Shown here: positions 1 through 8,328 of the stretch, one piece after another
How positions within the stretch are numbered: position 1 is the stretch's first letter
Layout: each line of letters starts with the position of its first letter
NCBI RefSeq assembly: GCF_003391135.1
Contig: NZ_CP031455.1
Coordinates: 2,813,501 to 2,877,500, forward strand
Direction: 5' to 3'
Source: Streptoverticillium olivoreticuli subsp. olivoreticuli
GTDB taxonomy: Bacteria; Actinomycetota; Actinomycetes; Streptomycetales; Streptomycetaceae
DNA: 64,000 nucleotides
The notes under the pieces: generated by a model
The model's input: only the letters and a program-made list of their open reading frames with translations
What the model was told of the DNA's origin: nothing
Database searches by the model: none
Program-made: the position numbers and the translations under genes

Positions 1-1
1 G

Positions 2-550
2 GGGCTGATCAGCAGGCACCGGCGGCGCGGCACCTTCATCGAGCCGAGCGCGCGGCGGAGTTCGCCGGTGCGGCTGCTCGGTTCGGTGGACGCCATCGTG
101 GCCCAGCAGTCCGGGGAGCGGACGGAGGTGCTCGGCCACGGCCCGGAGAAGGTACCGGCCGAGCTGGCCGAGCACTTCCCCGGTCTCGACGAGGCGGTGG
201 CCTACCGGCGGCTGCGCTGCGACGAGCGGACCGGGGAGCCCACCAACTGGGCGGAGAACCTCGTCCGCCCCGAGCTCGCCGAGCGCATCGAGCTCGCCGA
301 TCTGGAGCGCTGGCCGATGACCAAGGTGCTGCGGGACGCGGTGGGCGTGCGCATCAGCCGCATCACGGACACGGTCGAGGCGCGGCTCGCGGACCCGGAG
401 ACGGCGCGGCTGCTCCAGGTGCCGCTGCTGAGCCCGATCCTCTACTACACGGGGGTCACGTACGACGAGGGCGGCCGGGTGGTGGACGTGGCCCGCATCC
501 ACTACCGCGGCGACCGCTTCTCCTTCACCGTCACGGTGGACGCGCCGTAG
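2..550 (+). CDS. GntR-family transcriptional regulator with UTRA domain (5' end cut off by window)
   Basis: The reading frame is open from base 2, so the true start lies upstream of the window. The first visible residues, GLISRHRRRGTFIEPS, match the end of a GntR winged helix, where the wing normally reads RRGxGTFV. The rest (from about residue 25) has the layout of a UTRA ligand-binding domain and ends with the usual late strands (RIHYRGDRFSFTVTVD). Such proteins are ligand-responsive repressors, typically of uptake or catabolic genes, but the ligand cannot be deduced and the target genes are probably outside the window. A GTG at 68 could be mistaken for the start, but it would delete the end of the wing. 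Confidence 0.8.
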   Translation, partial: GLISRHRRRGTFIEPSARRSSPVRLLGSVDAIVAQQSGERTEVLGHGPEKVPAELAEHFPGLDEAVAYRRLRCDERTGEPTNWAENLVRPELAERIELADLERWPMTKVLRDAVGVRISRITDTVEARLADPETARLLQVPLLSPILYYTGVTYDEGGRVVDVARIHYRGDRFSFTVTVDAP

Positions 551-617
551 CCGGTGCGTGGGCCGCCCCCGCTACGATGCCCCGGCCCGACCGTGCGGAT
601 CGAGGAGGAGCAGGCCC

Positions 618-1820
618 GTGACCACCCCTCAGCCCGACGGCGCGCCGCTGCTGGACGACCTCATGCCCTGGTCCGTCGCGCCGCTGAGACTCGGCCGCGC
701 GTGGATCATGGCCCCCGATCCCGGTTCGCTGAAGGCCCGTTGGGCCGCGCTCGCGGGCGCCGACCCCGCCGCCCGCGCCGCGCTCTTCCGCCCGACCCGC
801 TCCCGCACGCCGCACAGCGCCGTCCCGCAGCTGCCCGGCCAGGCCACGCCGACCGGGCGGCTGGCGCGCGAGGTGGGGCCGTGTCCCGAGCCGGTGCGGA
901 TCGCCCACGGGCCGTACGACGAGCAGTGGTTGCTGCCCGACCACCGGCTCGTCGACGCGGCGCGGCCGGAGCTGTGGCGGGTGGCCGACGGCCATCAGAT
1001 CCACCTGCTTGACCCGGCGCCCGGCACGGACGGCCCGGCCTTCTCGGCCCTGTTGCCCGACGGGCACTCCCCCGGCGGCAGGCCCGGCCGGATCCGGCCG
1101 CTCCACCGGCGGCCCGGCGGCCTGGAGCCCAATCTCGCGCCCGGTCTCCTCGACCACCTCACCGGCCGCCTCGGACGGCCGGTGTCCGCCGAGGACTTCC
1201 TCGCCTGGACCGCCGCCGTCGCCCGCCCCTCCCGCGCCGGTACCACCGTGCCGCTGACCGCCTCGCCCCGGCTGTGGGAAGAGGGGGTCGCACTGGGCCG
1301 CCGCGCGCTGTGGCTGCACACCCGGGGCGCGCGGTGCGCCCCCACGCCGGGGGAACGCCCCCGGCTGCCGGGTGGCCGGAGGCCGTACGTCCGTGCCGCT
1401 CTCGCACCGGGGCTGCCCGGGAGCCTGGAGTACGACCCGGCGGAGGAGACGCTGCGGCTGGGTGAGGGCAGGATCGCGCCGGTGCCGGTGGGCGCCTGGG
1501 AGTTCCGCGCGGGCGGGGTGCGGGTGCTGGAGAGCTGGTTCGCGGAGCGTACGGAGCGGGGCGGGCCCGGGACGCTGGAGGCCGTGCGGCCCGCGGCCTG
1601 GCCGCCGGAGTGGACGTCCGAGCTGCTGGAGCTGATCACGGTCCTGGCGCTGCTGGCGGAGCCGGCCGTCCGGCGTCCACTGCCGGTGCCGGACAGCGGG
1701 CCGGACGCCGCGGGGCTGCGCCGGGCGGGCGTGCTCCCGCCGCCGCCCTCTTCCCGGCGGCCCGCGACGGTGCTGGGCCATCAGGAGGAGGGCCCGGAGG
1801 GGCAGTTCGCGCTGCTATGA
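618..1820 (+). CDS. Stand-alone type ISP restriction/modification specificity-domain protein
   Basis: A 400-residue protein resembling the C-terminal specificity part of type ISP single-chain restriction-modification enzymes (DLMPWSVAPLRLGRAW near the N-terminus, then FRPTRSR and ARPELWRVADGHQ). No helicase, nuclease or methyltransferase motif (for example NPPY) is visible, so it cannot restrict or methylate alone. Streptomyces genomes carry solitary proteins of this kind that are often labelled restriction enzymes from this domain alone, and the real role is unknown. GTG 618 is chosen because AGGAGG lies just upstream; the frame upstream of it does not look coding. The end overlaps the convergent TetR gene by 6 bp. 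Confidence 0.6.
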   Translation: MTTPQPDGAPLLDDLMPWSVAPLRLGRAWIMAPDPGSLKARWAALAGADPAARAALFRPTRSRTPHSAVPQLPGQATPTGRLAREVGPCPEPVRIAHGPYDEQWLLPDHRLVDAARPELWRVADGHQIHLLDPAPGTDGPAFSALLPDGHSPGGRPGRIRPLHRRPGGLEPNLAPGLLDHLTGRLGRPVSAEDFLAWTAAVARPSRAGTTVPLTASPRLWEEGVALGRRALWLHTRGARCAPTPGERPRLPGGRRPYVRAALAPGLPGSLEYDPAEETLRLGEGRIAPVPVGAWEFRAGGVRVLESWFAERTERGGPGTLEAVRPAAWPPEWTSELLELITVLALLAEPAVRRPLPVPDSGPDAAGLRRAGVLPPPPSSRRPATVLGHQEEGPEGQFALL

Positions 1821-2549
1821 GCCGCGGCGGCTCTCGGCCTCGAAGCCGTCCAGGACGCGGTCGATGGCGCGGGCGAACACCTCGTCCGGGTCGAACCTCC
1901 CCGGCCCCTCGGTCAGCGTCTTCGCCATGCGCGGGTACGCGCCACCGGCCAGCACCCGCATGATGTAGGCCGTGCGGGCGGCCTGTTCCTGCTCGGGCGA
2001 GTACGGCGAGGTACGGGCGCGCTCGGCCGTCGACAGCTCGTTGGAGACATAGGCTGTGATGACGCCGTTGAGCATGGCGAGCAGCTCGACCTTGGTGCCG
2101 TTGTCGACGTCCAGCCCCTCCATGGCCCACAGGGCGTATTCGAAGTAGCGCAGCGCGTTCGGGCTGAAGCCGTGGGCGGGCGACATCAACCGGGGCACCC
2201 AGGGGTGGCGGTGCATGATGCCGCGCGTCTGCCGGCAGAGCGCCTTGAGGTCGGCGCGCCAGTCGCCCGATGGCGCGTCGGGGAACTCGTACTCGGCGAC
2301 GACGGCGTCGACCATCAGCTCGTACAGGTCCTCCTTGCGCGGCACGTAGTTGTACAGCGACATCGTGCCGCAGCCGGTCTCGGCCGCCACGCGCCGCATG
2401 GAGACGCCGTCGAGCCCCTCGGCGTCGGCGACGCGCACCGCCGCAGCCGCGATCTCGGCGCGGGTGTGCGCGGGGCGCGGGCCGCGGCCGGCGCGTTCGG
2501 GGCGCGCCCAGATCACCTCGGGCCCGGACGGGCGACCGCTGGCTGTCAT
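1815..2549 (-). CDS. TetR/AcrR-family repressor of the adjacent ABC exporter
   Basis: A 244-residue TetR-type regulator. The N-terminal HTH runs from about residue 30 (TRAEIAAAAVRVADAEG) to 75, with the recognition segment TGCGTMSLYNYVPRKEDLYEL. The remainder is a helical effector-binding domain of the TetR_C type seen in regulators of drug exporters. It is divergent from a DrrAB-like ABC transporter, and the intergenic DNA holds two copies of a palindromic operator, so it most likely represses both itself and the transporter until a toxic ligand binds. ATG 2549 is preceded by GAGG at good spacing. The inducer is unknown. Confidence 0.88.
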   Translation of the reverse strand: MTASGRPSGPEVIWARPERAGRGPRPAHTRAEIAAAAVRVADAEGLDGVSMRRVAAETGCGTMSLYNYVPRKEDLYELMVDAVVAEYEFPDAPSGDWRADLKALCRQTRGIMHRHPWVPRLMSPAHGFSPNALRYFEYALWAMEGLDVDNGTKVELLAMLNGVITAYVSNELSTAERARTSPYSPEQEQAARTAYIMRVLAGGAYPRMAKTLTEGPGRFDPDEVFARAIDRVLDGFEAESRRGS

Positions 2550-2577
2550 CGATCATCACCTCGCCCCCCATCGTAGT

Positions 2578-2594
2578 TACGTACAGCGTACGTA
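2578..2594. promoter_or_regulatory. TetR operator, copy 1
   Basis: A perfect 7-bp inverted repeat, TACGTAC-AGC-GTACGTA, lies between the divergent TetR and ABC genes. Together with the second copy it forms a larger perfect 16-bp inverted repeat (gtacagcgtacgtagt at 2581-2596 against its complement at 2617-2632). Binding by the neighbouring TetR protein is inferred from position and symmetry. Confidence 0.75.
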
Positions 2595-2613
2595 GTGGAG
2601 TATGGTCACCTCC

Positions 2614-3582
2614 ATGACTACGTACGCTGTACTTAGTGAGGGTCTGGAGAAGCGATTCGGCCAGGTCCACGCGCTGCGCGGGCTGGACCTGGCCGTGCCC
2701 GAGGGCACCGTGTGCGGGCTGCTCGGGCCCAACGGCGCGGGCAAGACGACCGCGGTCCGGCTGCTCACCACCCTGCTCGCGCCCGACGGGGGCCGGGCCG
2801 AGGTCGCCGGGCACGACGTGGCGCGGGACCCCGCCGCGGTGCGCCGGGCCATCGGGGTGACCGGCCAGTCCACCTCGGTGGACACGGATCTGACGGGGCG
2901 GGAGAACCTGCGGCTGTTCGCCCGGCTGCACCGGCTGGGCGGCGCGGTGGCGCGCGCCCGCGCCGACGTGCTGCTGGACCGCTTCGCGCTCGGCGACGCG
3001 GCGGACCGGCCCGCCCGCACCTACTCCGGCGGGATGCGGCGGCGGCTCGACCTCGCCGCGAGCCTGCTCACGAGGCCGCGGGTGCTCTTCCTCGACGAGC
3101 CCACGACCGGCCTCGACCCCGCGAGCCGCACCGCGATCTGGGACGTCGTCCGCGAACTGACCCTGGCGGGCACCACGGTGCTGCTGACCACGCAGTATCT
3201 GGAGGAGGCGGACCAACTGGCCGACGACATCGCGCTCATCGACCGGGGCCGGGTCACGGTCCGCGGCACGCCGGCCGCGCTGAAGGCGGAGATCGGCGCG
3301 TACGCCGAGGTGGTCGTCGCCGACGCCGCGGCGCTGCCGGGCGCGGCCGTCGTACTGGGCCGCCTCACCGGCCGGCCCGCGGCGCTCGACGCCGGACGCC
3401 GCGCGGCGGGTGCCGCCACCACCGACCCGGACCTGACCCTGCCGCGCATCGTGCGCGAACTCGACGCCGCGGGCGTGCCCGTCGTCGACGCGACCCTGCG
3501 CCGGCCCACCCTGGACGAGGTCTTCCTGCGTCTCACCGCCCCCGCCGCCGCCCTCACCGACGCCGAGGAGGCGCTCGCATGA
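2614..3582 (+). CDS. DrrA-like ABC exporter ATP-binding protein
   Basis: A 322-residue ATPase of the daunorubicin-resistance (DrrA) subfamily. It has a Walker A motif (GPNGAGKTT), an ABC signature (YSGGMRRRLDLAAS), a Walker B motif (VLFLDEPTTGLDP) and the C-terminal extension typical of DrrA that ends in TLDEVFLRLT. It should energise export of a hydrophobic compound through the permease encoded by the next gene (4-bp overlap). ATG 2614 is preferred over ATG 2602, where GGAG lies only one base upstream, but both are possible and translation may be close to leaderless. Operator copy 2 overlaps the first codons, which implies control by the divergent TetR regulator. Confidence 0.88.
   Translation: MTTYAVLSEGLEKRFGQVHALRGLDLAVPEGTVCGLLGPNGAGKTTAVRLLTTLLAPDGGRAEVAGHDVARDPAAVRRAIGVTGQSTSVDTDLTGRENLRLFARLHRLGGAVARARADVLLDRFALGDAADRPARTYSGGMRRRLDLAASLLTRPRVLFLDEPTTGLDPASRTAIWDVVRELTLAGTTVLLTTQYLEEADQLADDIALIDRGRVTVRGTPAALKAEIGAYAEVVVADAAALPGAAVVLGRLTGRPAALDAGRRAAGAATTDPDLTLPRIVRELDAAGVPVVDATLRRPTLDEVFLRLTAPAAALTDAEEALA
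2619..2635. promoter_or_regulatory. TetR operator, copy 2, overlapping the exporter start codon region
   Basis: TACGTAC-GCT-GTACTTA is the same palindrome with one mismatch in the right arm. Its centre is 41 bp, about four helical turns, from copy 1, so two dimers would sit on the same DNA face. It lies inside the first codons of the ABC ATPase gene, so occupancy would block transcription start or early elongation. Confidence 0.72.
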
Positions 3583-4367
3583 CCACGCTCGCCCTGTCCG
3601 ACAGCTGGTCGATGCTCGGCCGCAACCTCCGGCGGATGCAGCACGCGCCCGGCCTGTTCGTCATCACCATGACCGTGCCGGTGACAATGCTGCTCTTCTT
3701 CGGCTATGTCTTCGGCAGCGCGGTGGTGCTGGACGGCGGCGGGAACTACCGGGCCTACCTGGTGCCGGGACTGTTCGCCGCGACCGCGGTCAACGGCGTC
3801 ATGACCGCGATGCTGGCCTCCGCGCAGGACTCCCAGCGGGGCGTCATGGACCGCTTCCGCACCCTGCCGATGAGCCGCTTCGCGATCCCGGCCGGGCAGA
3901 CCGCCTCCGATGTCGTGCTGGCCGCGCTCGGCATGGTGCCGCTGACGCTGTGCGGGCTCGCGGTGGGCTGGCGCATCGAGGGCGGGGTGGCCGGTGCCGT
4001 CGGCGCCTTCTCGCTGCTGCTGCTCTTCCGGCTGGTCACGGCCTGGCTGGGGCACTACCTCGGGCTGGTGGTGGGGACCGAGGAGGCCGCGGGACAGCTG
4101 GGTGCCGCCACCTTCATGCTCCCGCTGCTGTCGAACGCCTATGTGCCGACCGACGGCATGCCCGGCTGGCTGCGCACGGCGGCCGAGTGGAATCCCATCA
4201 GCGCGGTGGTCACTGCGGCGCGGGACCTCTTCGGCAACGGCGGACCGTCAGCCGACGCACCCTGGCCGGTGGCGCACCCCGTCGCGGCGTCGCTCGCCTG
4301 GTCCGCGGTCCTGCTGGCGGTCTTCGTGCCGCTGACGGTCCGTCGGTACGGGCGCGACGCGGCCTGA
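3579..4367 (+). CDS. ABC-2 type exporter permease (DrrB-like)
   Basis: A 262-residue integral membrane protein with about six hydrophobic segments and the ABC-2 permease pattern: a large early segment (LFVITMTVPVTMLLFFGYVF), RFRTLPMSR in the central part, and the PLLSNAYVPTDGMPGWLR ... NPISAVV stretch typical of DrrB proteins. The start ATGA overlaps the stop of the ATPase gene, so the two are translationally coupled and form one exporter. The substrate is unknown; the family moves drugs, lipids or glycoconjugates. Confidence 0.88.
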   Translation: MTTLALSDSWSMLGRNLRRMQHAPGLFVITMTVPVTMLLFFGYVFGSAVVLDGGGNYRAYLVPGLFAATAVNGVMTAMLASAQDSQRGVMDRFRTLPMSRFAIPAGQTASDVVLAALGMVPLTLCGLAVGWRIEGGVAGAVGAFSLLLLFRLVTAWLGHYLGLVVGTEEAAGQLGAATFMLPLLSNAYVPTDGMPGWLRTAAEWNPISAVVTAARDLFGNGGPSADAPWPVAHPVAASLAWSAVLLAVFVPLTVRRYGRDAA

Positions 4368-4384
4368 CGGCCCCGGGCAAGCCA

Positions 4385-4434
4385 CAGCGCCGTCCGGCCG
4401 GCCCTGGGGAGAGGGCGTACGGCCGACGGCGCTG
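4385..4434. terminator. Stem-loop terminator after the ABC exporter operon
   Basis: CAGCGCCGTCCGGCC (4385-4399) pairs with GGCCGACGGCGCTG (4421-4434), with one bulged base and a loop of about 21 nt. It lies 18 bp past the permease stop and before the end of the convergent small gene, so it could serve both directions. Confidence 0.55.
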
Positions 4435-4483
4435 AGCCGGGTCGGAGTGGTGGGTGGCTCTGTGATCCGGGCCGGGGTCCGGG

Positions 4484-4747
4484 TCAGCCGTGGTTGCCGA
4501 AGAGTGAGCGGCGCAGGCGTCTGAGCGGCGCCAGGAGCGAGACCTTGGCGGTCCTGCTCTGCTTGGTCGTCGCGCGGTCGCGCGCGGTCAGCTCCCGCAT
4601 CAGCAGGGTCGCGTTCTCGACCTCCCGCTGCGGCAGGGCGGGTCCGCCCAGCACCGCGAGATGGCGGTCGAGGCGCGCACTGGTCGCACCGCTGTTGCAG
4701 TTGATCGCAGGCACTCGAGGCCTGCCGCGCATTGCTATCTGATCCAT
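4484..4747 (-). CDS. Small conserved actinobacterial protein of unknown function
   Basis: An 87-residue protein, MDQIAMRGRPRVPAINCNSG at the N-terminus, with one early cysteine, a central predicted helix (DRHLAVLGG ... NATLLMRELTARD) and a basic C-terminus rich in Arg and Leu. There is no signal peptide or membrane segment. A strong GGGGAG lies 7-12 nt before ATG 4747. I recognise it only as the sort of small conserved protein seen beside kinase genes in streptomycetes; I assign no function. It is divergent from the Ser/Thr kinase gene. Confidence 0.65.
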   Translation of the reverse strand: MDQIAMRGRPRVPAINCNSGATSARLDRHLAVLGGPALPQREVENATLLMRELTARDRATTKQSRTAKVSLLAPLRRLRRSLFGNHG

Positions 4748-4989
4748 CGAAACTCCCCACCCGTACGAGGCACCCCGGCCCAGGCAGAGTAACCCTACCG
4801 CCCCATTCCGTCACCCGCGCATCGGCGGGCCGTATTCACCACTCCGTCAAGGGCGTTGACGAACCTGGCGTGAACCTGCCGTCACTGGGCGCTAGTTGAC
4901 TCGGGCCGGAATGCGCGGAACGGGGGGCAATCACGCTCCGTTGCGGTACATTCACCCCGAATTGCTCTCTTGCGGGAGGGGGCCCGTCG

Positions 4990-6684
4990 ATGAGCGGGAA
5001 TTCCGGAGCCGGGTACGGCGACCAGGGCGATCGGGTGGTGGCGGACCGGTACCGACTGCTGGACCGGCTCGGCCAAGGTGGTATGGGCGTGGTGTGGCGG
5101 GCGCGGGACGAGGTGCTGGACCGCGAGGTGGCCGTGAAGGAGGTGCGGGCCCCGGCCGGGCTGCTCGACCACGAGGTGCGGCAGCTCTACGCCCGGATGG
5201 AGCGCGAGGGCCGGGCGGCGGCCCGCATATCGCACCCCAATGTCGTCACCGTCTACGACGTGGTGACCGAGGACGGCCGCCCCTGGATCGTCATGGAGCT
5301 GATCCGGGGCCTCTCCTTCGCCGATGTTCTGGAAGCACAGGGCTGCGTCACGCCCGCGCGCGCGGCGCACATCGGCGCGGAGACGGTCGCCGCGCTCCGG
5401 GCCGCGCATCAGGTGGGGGTGCTGCACCGCGACGTGAAGCCGGGCAACGTGCTGCTGGCGAACGACGGCAGGGTGGTGCTCACCGACTTCGGGATCGCGA
5501 CGGTCGCGGGCAGCTCGGCGCTGACGAGGACCGGTGAGCTGGTGGGCTCGCCCGAGTACCTGGCCCCCGAACGGGCGCTCGGGCGGCCGCCCGGCCCCGC
5601 CTCGGACCTCTGGTCGCTGGGGGTGACGCTCTACGCGGCGGTGGAGGGCTTCTCGCCGTTCCGCCAGGACACCCCGCTGAGCACGATAAGGGCCGTGGTC
5701 GACCAGGAGCTGCCGCCGCCGCGCGGTGCGGGCGCGCTCGCACCCGTACTGGAAGGGCTGCTGCGCAAGGAGCCGGAGCGGCGGCTCGACGCGGCCGAGG
5801 CGGAGCGGATGCTGCGCGCGGTCGCGGAGGGCCCCGCGGGGGCGGATGCCCCGCCCACCGTCTCCCACGCGCCGACGGTCCCGGCGCACCCGGCCGCCCC
5901 GGCGCCGCTCGCGGGCGCCGGGGCCCACACCCCTCCCGGGAGCTTCGGCCCCGCGGCCGCCGGTCCGGCACCGGGGCCCGAGCCCGACGGGCAGCACCGG
6001 CGGACCGCCACGGTGCTGATCGTCGCCGCCCTGGTCGCCGCGCTGCTGGTGGGCGGTCTGGTGTGGGCGCTCACCCGCGGCGGCGGGGACTCCGGCGGCA
6101 CGGCGTCCGCCGGCGGAGCCTCCTCGGCCGACGGCCGCGACGCGGGCGCGCCACCGGCCACCGGCCCCGGGAGCTCCGCCGCCTCGGCCGCCTCCCCCGG
6201 CGACTCCGCCGACTACGGGGTGCGCGTCACGGTCACCGCGCAGCGCGACCAGTACACCGGCACCTGCCCGCCCCCGGCGGGGTCCGCGCCGGCGTTCAAG
6301 GCGTCCGTCGCCGTGGGGCGCACCCCGGTGGACGTCGTCTACCGCTGGGTGACGGGCAGCGGTAAAGTCGCGGACGGCGGCTGGCGGACGCTCCGCTTCA
6401 CCTCGGCCCGCACGCAGACCCTGAGCCATGTGGAGTCGGACCGCGGCCCGTCGGACGCGGGCGACGACTGGATCGCCGTCGAGGTCAAGAGCCCGCAGCA
6501 GCTGACCTCCTCTCATGTGTCGTTCACGGTGCGCTGCGACAAGCCGTCGACGGGCGGCCCGTCGCCTTCATGGAGCCCTTCGGGGACGCCGGGCCGGTCA
6601 CCCTCGGCGGGCGGCTCGACCCCGGGCGGCGGGGGGTACGGCGGGACGTACGGCGAGACGGCTCCGTACGGGTCAGGCGGCTGA
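4990..6684 (+). CDS. PknB-like transmembrane Ser/Thr protein kinase
   Basis: A 564-residue eukaryotic-type kinase. The catalytic domain spans residues 18-280: Gly loop GQGGMGVVW, ATP-binding K50, catalytic loop HRDVKPGN (D148, N153), DFG at 166-168, and an APE-like loop (EYLAPERA). A Pro/Ala-rich linker follows, then one membrane helix at 341-361, so the kinase is cytoplasmic and the last 200 residues are outside. The outer part has a compact segment (about 400-520, two cysteines) flanked by Ser/Gly/Pro-rich tails. It has no PASTA repeats, so the signal is probably not muropeptide. ATG 4990 has GGGAGG upstream. Its end overlaps the convergent lipase gene by 12 bp. Confidence 0.93.
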   Translation: MSGNSGAGYGDQGDRVVADRYRLLDRLGQGGMGVVWRARDEVLDREVAVKEVRAPAGLLDHEVRQLYARMEREGRAAARISHPNVVTVYDVVTEDGRPWIVMELIRGLSFADVLEAQGCVTPARAAHIGAETVAALRAAHQVGVLHRDVKPGNVLLANDGRVVLTDFGIATVAGSSALTRTGELVGSPEYLAPERALGRPPGPASDLWSLGVTLYAAVEGFSPFRQDTPLSTIRAVVDQELPPPRGAGALAPVLEGLLRKEPERRLDAAEAERMLRAVAEGPAGADAPPTVSHAPTVPAHPAAPAPLAGAGAHTPPGSFGPAAAGPAPGPEPDGQHRRTATVLIVAALVAALLVGGLVWALTRGGGDSGGTASAGGASSADGRDAGAPPATGPGSSAASAASPGDSADYGVRVTVTAQRDQYTGTCPPPAGSAPAFKASVAVGRTPVDVVYRWVTGSGKVADGGWRTLRFTSARTQTLSHVESDRGPSDAGDDWIAVEVKSPQQLTSSHVSFTVRCDKPSTGGPSPSWSPSGTPGRSPSAGGSTPGGGGYGGTYGETAPYGSGG

Positions 6685-7479
6685 GGCGAAGACCGGCAGA
6701 TAGCCCTGCGACTGGCCTGCGGCGGTCGGGTGGTAGGACTCGTCGACGGGCAGGGTCACGCTGTTGAGCCAGGGGCTGCCGGAGCAGAGCTCGTGGCCGC
6801 CGAAGGTGGAGTTGACGTCGGCGTAGGCGAAGCCGTGGTCGGCCGCGCGCTTGGCGATGACGGTGTCGATGTGGTCGGCCGCGGCGTTGATCGCGGATCT
6901 CTTGGTCTCGCTCAGGCCGCCGAAACAGCTCCCGCCGAGTTTGTAGAAGCGCGGGTAGCCGATGACGACGACGTGGGCGGAGGGCGCCCTGTCGCTGATG
7001 GCGGAGTAGACGCCGTCCAGCTGGCCGGGCAGCGTGTTCTGGATGTAGTCGCGGGCCTGGGCGATCCGGTCCAGGCAGCCGCTGTCGCTGCTGAACACGC
7101 AGGTCGTCATGGTGTCGGCGAAGCCCGCGTCGTTGCCGCCGATGGTGATGCTGACGAGTCCGGTGGACGCGTCGAGCGGGTCCAGCTGGCCGCTGAGAAC
7201 ATCACCCGTTCGGGCGCCCGAGCAAGCGGTGAACGCGAAGCTCGCGGGGGTGTGCCCGGCGGCCCAGAGCGCGGGGTACGCCTTGGTGCTGCGCTTGCAG
7301 GAACCGCTCCCGGAGTCGTAGCTGCCGGCTCCCACACCGGCCGAGTAGGAGTCACCGAGGGCCACATAGCCGGTAGTTGCGGTCTTCTCGGCGGACTGGG
7401 CGGGTCCTGCGCCGAGGAAGGCGAGGGTGGCGGTGAGCGCCAGCGCGGATACGGAACCCACGACTCTGTTCAGCTTCAT
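6673..7479 (-). CDS. Secreted SGNH/GDSL-type lipase
   Basis: A 268-residue secreted esterase of the Streptomyces lipase type. The signal peptide (residues 1-30) ends in AQSA. The SGNH blocks are visible: nucleophile S44 in GDSYSAG, the GGND block, and the C-terminal Asp/His pair in DESYHPT. Several cysteines suggest disulfides, as in secreted relatives. It should hydrolyse acyl esters outside the cell. ATG 7479 is chosen because AAAGGAGG sits at ideal spacing; the in-frame ATG-like starts upstream lack an RBS and would bury the signal peptide. A palindromic motif just upstream is shared with the second secreted lipase at 33 kb. Confidence 0.92.
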   Translation of the reverse strand: MKLNRVVGSVSALALTATLAFLGAGPAQSAEKTATTGYVALGDSYSAGVGAGSYDSGSGSCKRSTKAYPALWAAGHTPASFAFTACSGARTGDVLSGQLDPLDASTGLVSITIGGNDAGFADTMTTCVFSSDSGCLDRIAQARDYIQNTLPGQLDGVYSAISDRAPSAHVVVIGYPRFYKLGGSCFGGLSETKRSAINAAADHIDTVIAKRAADHGFAYADVNSTFGGHELCSGSPWLNSVTLPVDESYHPTAAGQSQGYLPVFASAA

Positions 7480-7503
7480 GGAACCTCCTTTACCAGGGGC
7501 GCT

Positions 7504-7519
7504 ACTTACTCCGTAGTAG
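7504..7519. promoter_or_regulatory. Putative operator shared by the two secreted lipase genes
   Basis: ACTTACT-CCGT-AGTAG lies about 25-40 bp before the SGNH lipase start. The same arms with a different 4-base core occur upstream of the lipase at 32.5 kb (33460-33475). The imperfect dyad resembles TetR-type sites; the regulator is not identifiable here. Confidence 0.45.
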
Positions 7520-7642
7520 CAGTCGCCCTCATGCGATGGAAGTGTCCATGACAAGAACATGGAAAAGGTGAATGCTTGACGATCGTCTCGTGGAGATCTT
7601 CTGACGGATCGACAGATTCCGCTGGGGGCCGCCCTGACGGAA

Positions 7643-7680
7643 AGACTCCGGTTCGCTCACCTATGGCGTAACCGGAGTCT
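7643..7680. repeat. 11-bp perfect inverted repeat in a divergent intergenic region
   Basis: AGACTCCGGTT (7643-7653) and AACCGGAGTCT (7670-7680) are perfectly complementary with a 16-nt loop, followed by GTTTG. It lies between the lipase start and the first gene of the polysaccharide locus. It could form an RNA hairpin in the leader of the latter (terminator or attenuator) or be an operator. Confidence 0.5.
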
Positions 7681-7769
7681 GTTTGCACGGCCTTCACATC
7701 TTGACGTGCCTCCGCCGATTGCGCGACATTGAAACTTGGCATCCGGCGCTTCGGGGGGCAAAGTCGCCA

Positions 7770-8327
7770 ATGCAGAGCTTCACTGATCCCACCGGTCTCA
7801 CTGATCCAACTGGTCCAACCGGCGTGAGCGAGCTGACCGATCTGTCTGAGCTTTCCGAACCTGACGAGTCCTCCGGGTCCGCCGTCGGACCCGCCGGGCC
7901 CCGCGCGCCCGCCGAAGCGGCCGCCCCGGCCCAGGAGTACACCGGCGCCGGCGGGATGCCGTCGGCCGGCGACTCCCTTCCCATGATCGCGGGAGCCGCC
8001 ACGGCCATCGCGGGGGTGGGCGCCGCGCTCGCGCTCGCCGACATCGGCTCACCGCTGCGCGCGCCGTTCACCCTGTTCTTCCTGATAGTCGCGCCGGCGT
8101 GTGCCATCGGGGCCGCGCTGCGCGGCCTCGACCCGCTCAGCCGCTCCGTGGTGGCGGCCGGCGGCGCCGTCGCCGTCGACCTGCTGATCGCACAGGTCAT
8201 GCTCGCGCTGCACACCTGGACAGTGCGGGGTGGCGTCGCCGCCGTCGCGGCCGTCAGCCTCCTCCTGTTCCTGCTGGCACACGCGCGGCACCGCCGGGGC
8301 CGCGCGGCGAAAAGTCGGGCTTCCTGA
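7770..8327 (+). CDS. Small polytopic membrane protein at the head of the polysaccharide locus
   Basis: A 185-residue protein. The first 70 residues are acidic and rich in Thr, Ser, Pro and Ala; the rest contains four hydrophobic segments (for example LPMIAGAATAIAGVGAALAL and APFTLFFLIVAPACAIGAAL), and the C-terminus is short and basic. ATG 7770 follows a G-rich stretch that may act as RBS. The next gene starts one base after its stop, so they are co-transcribed. I do not recognise a family; the context suggests an accessory membrane component of exopolysaccharide assembly. Confidence 0.72.
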   Translation: MQSFTDPTGLTDPTGPTGVSELTDLSELSEPDESSGSAVGPAGPRAPAEAAAPAQEYTGAGGMPSAGDSLPMIAGAATAIAGVGAALALADIGSPLRAPFTLFFLIVAPACAIGAALRGLDPLSRSVVAAGGAVAVDLLIAQVMLALHTWTVRGGVAAVAAVSLLLFLLAHARHRRGRAAKSRAS

Positions 8328-8328
8328 G

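Noticed and set aside
531..3216. Long minus-strand open frames opposite the type ISP and ABC genes
   Set aside because: Their proteins are Arg/Gly/Pro-rich with no domain signature, a by-product of high GC; the plus-strand genes have clear family motifs and RBSs.
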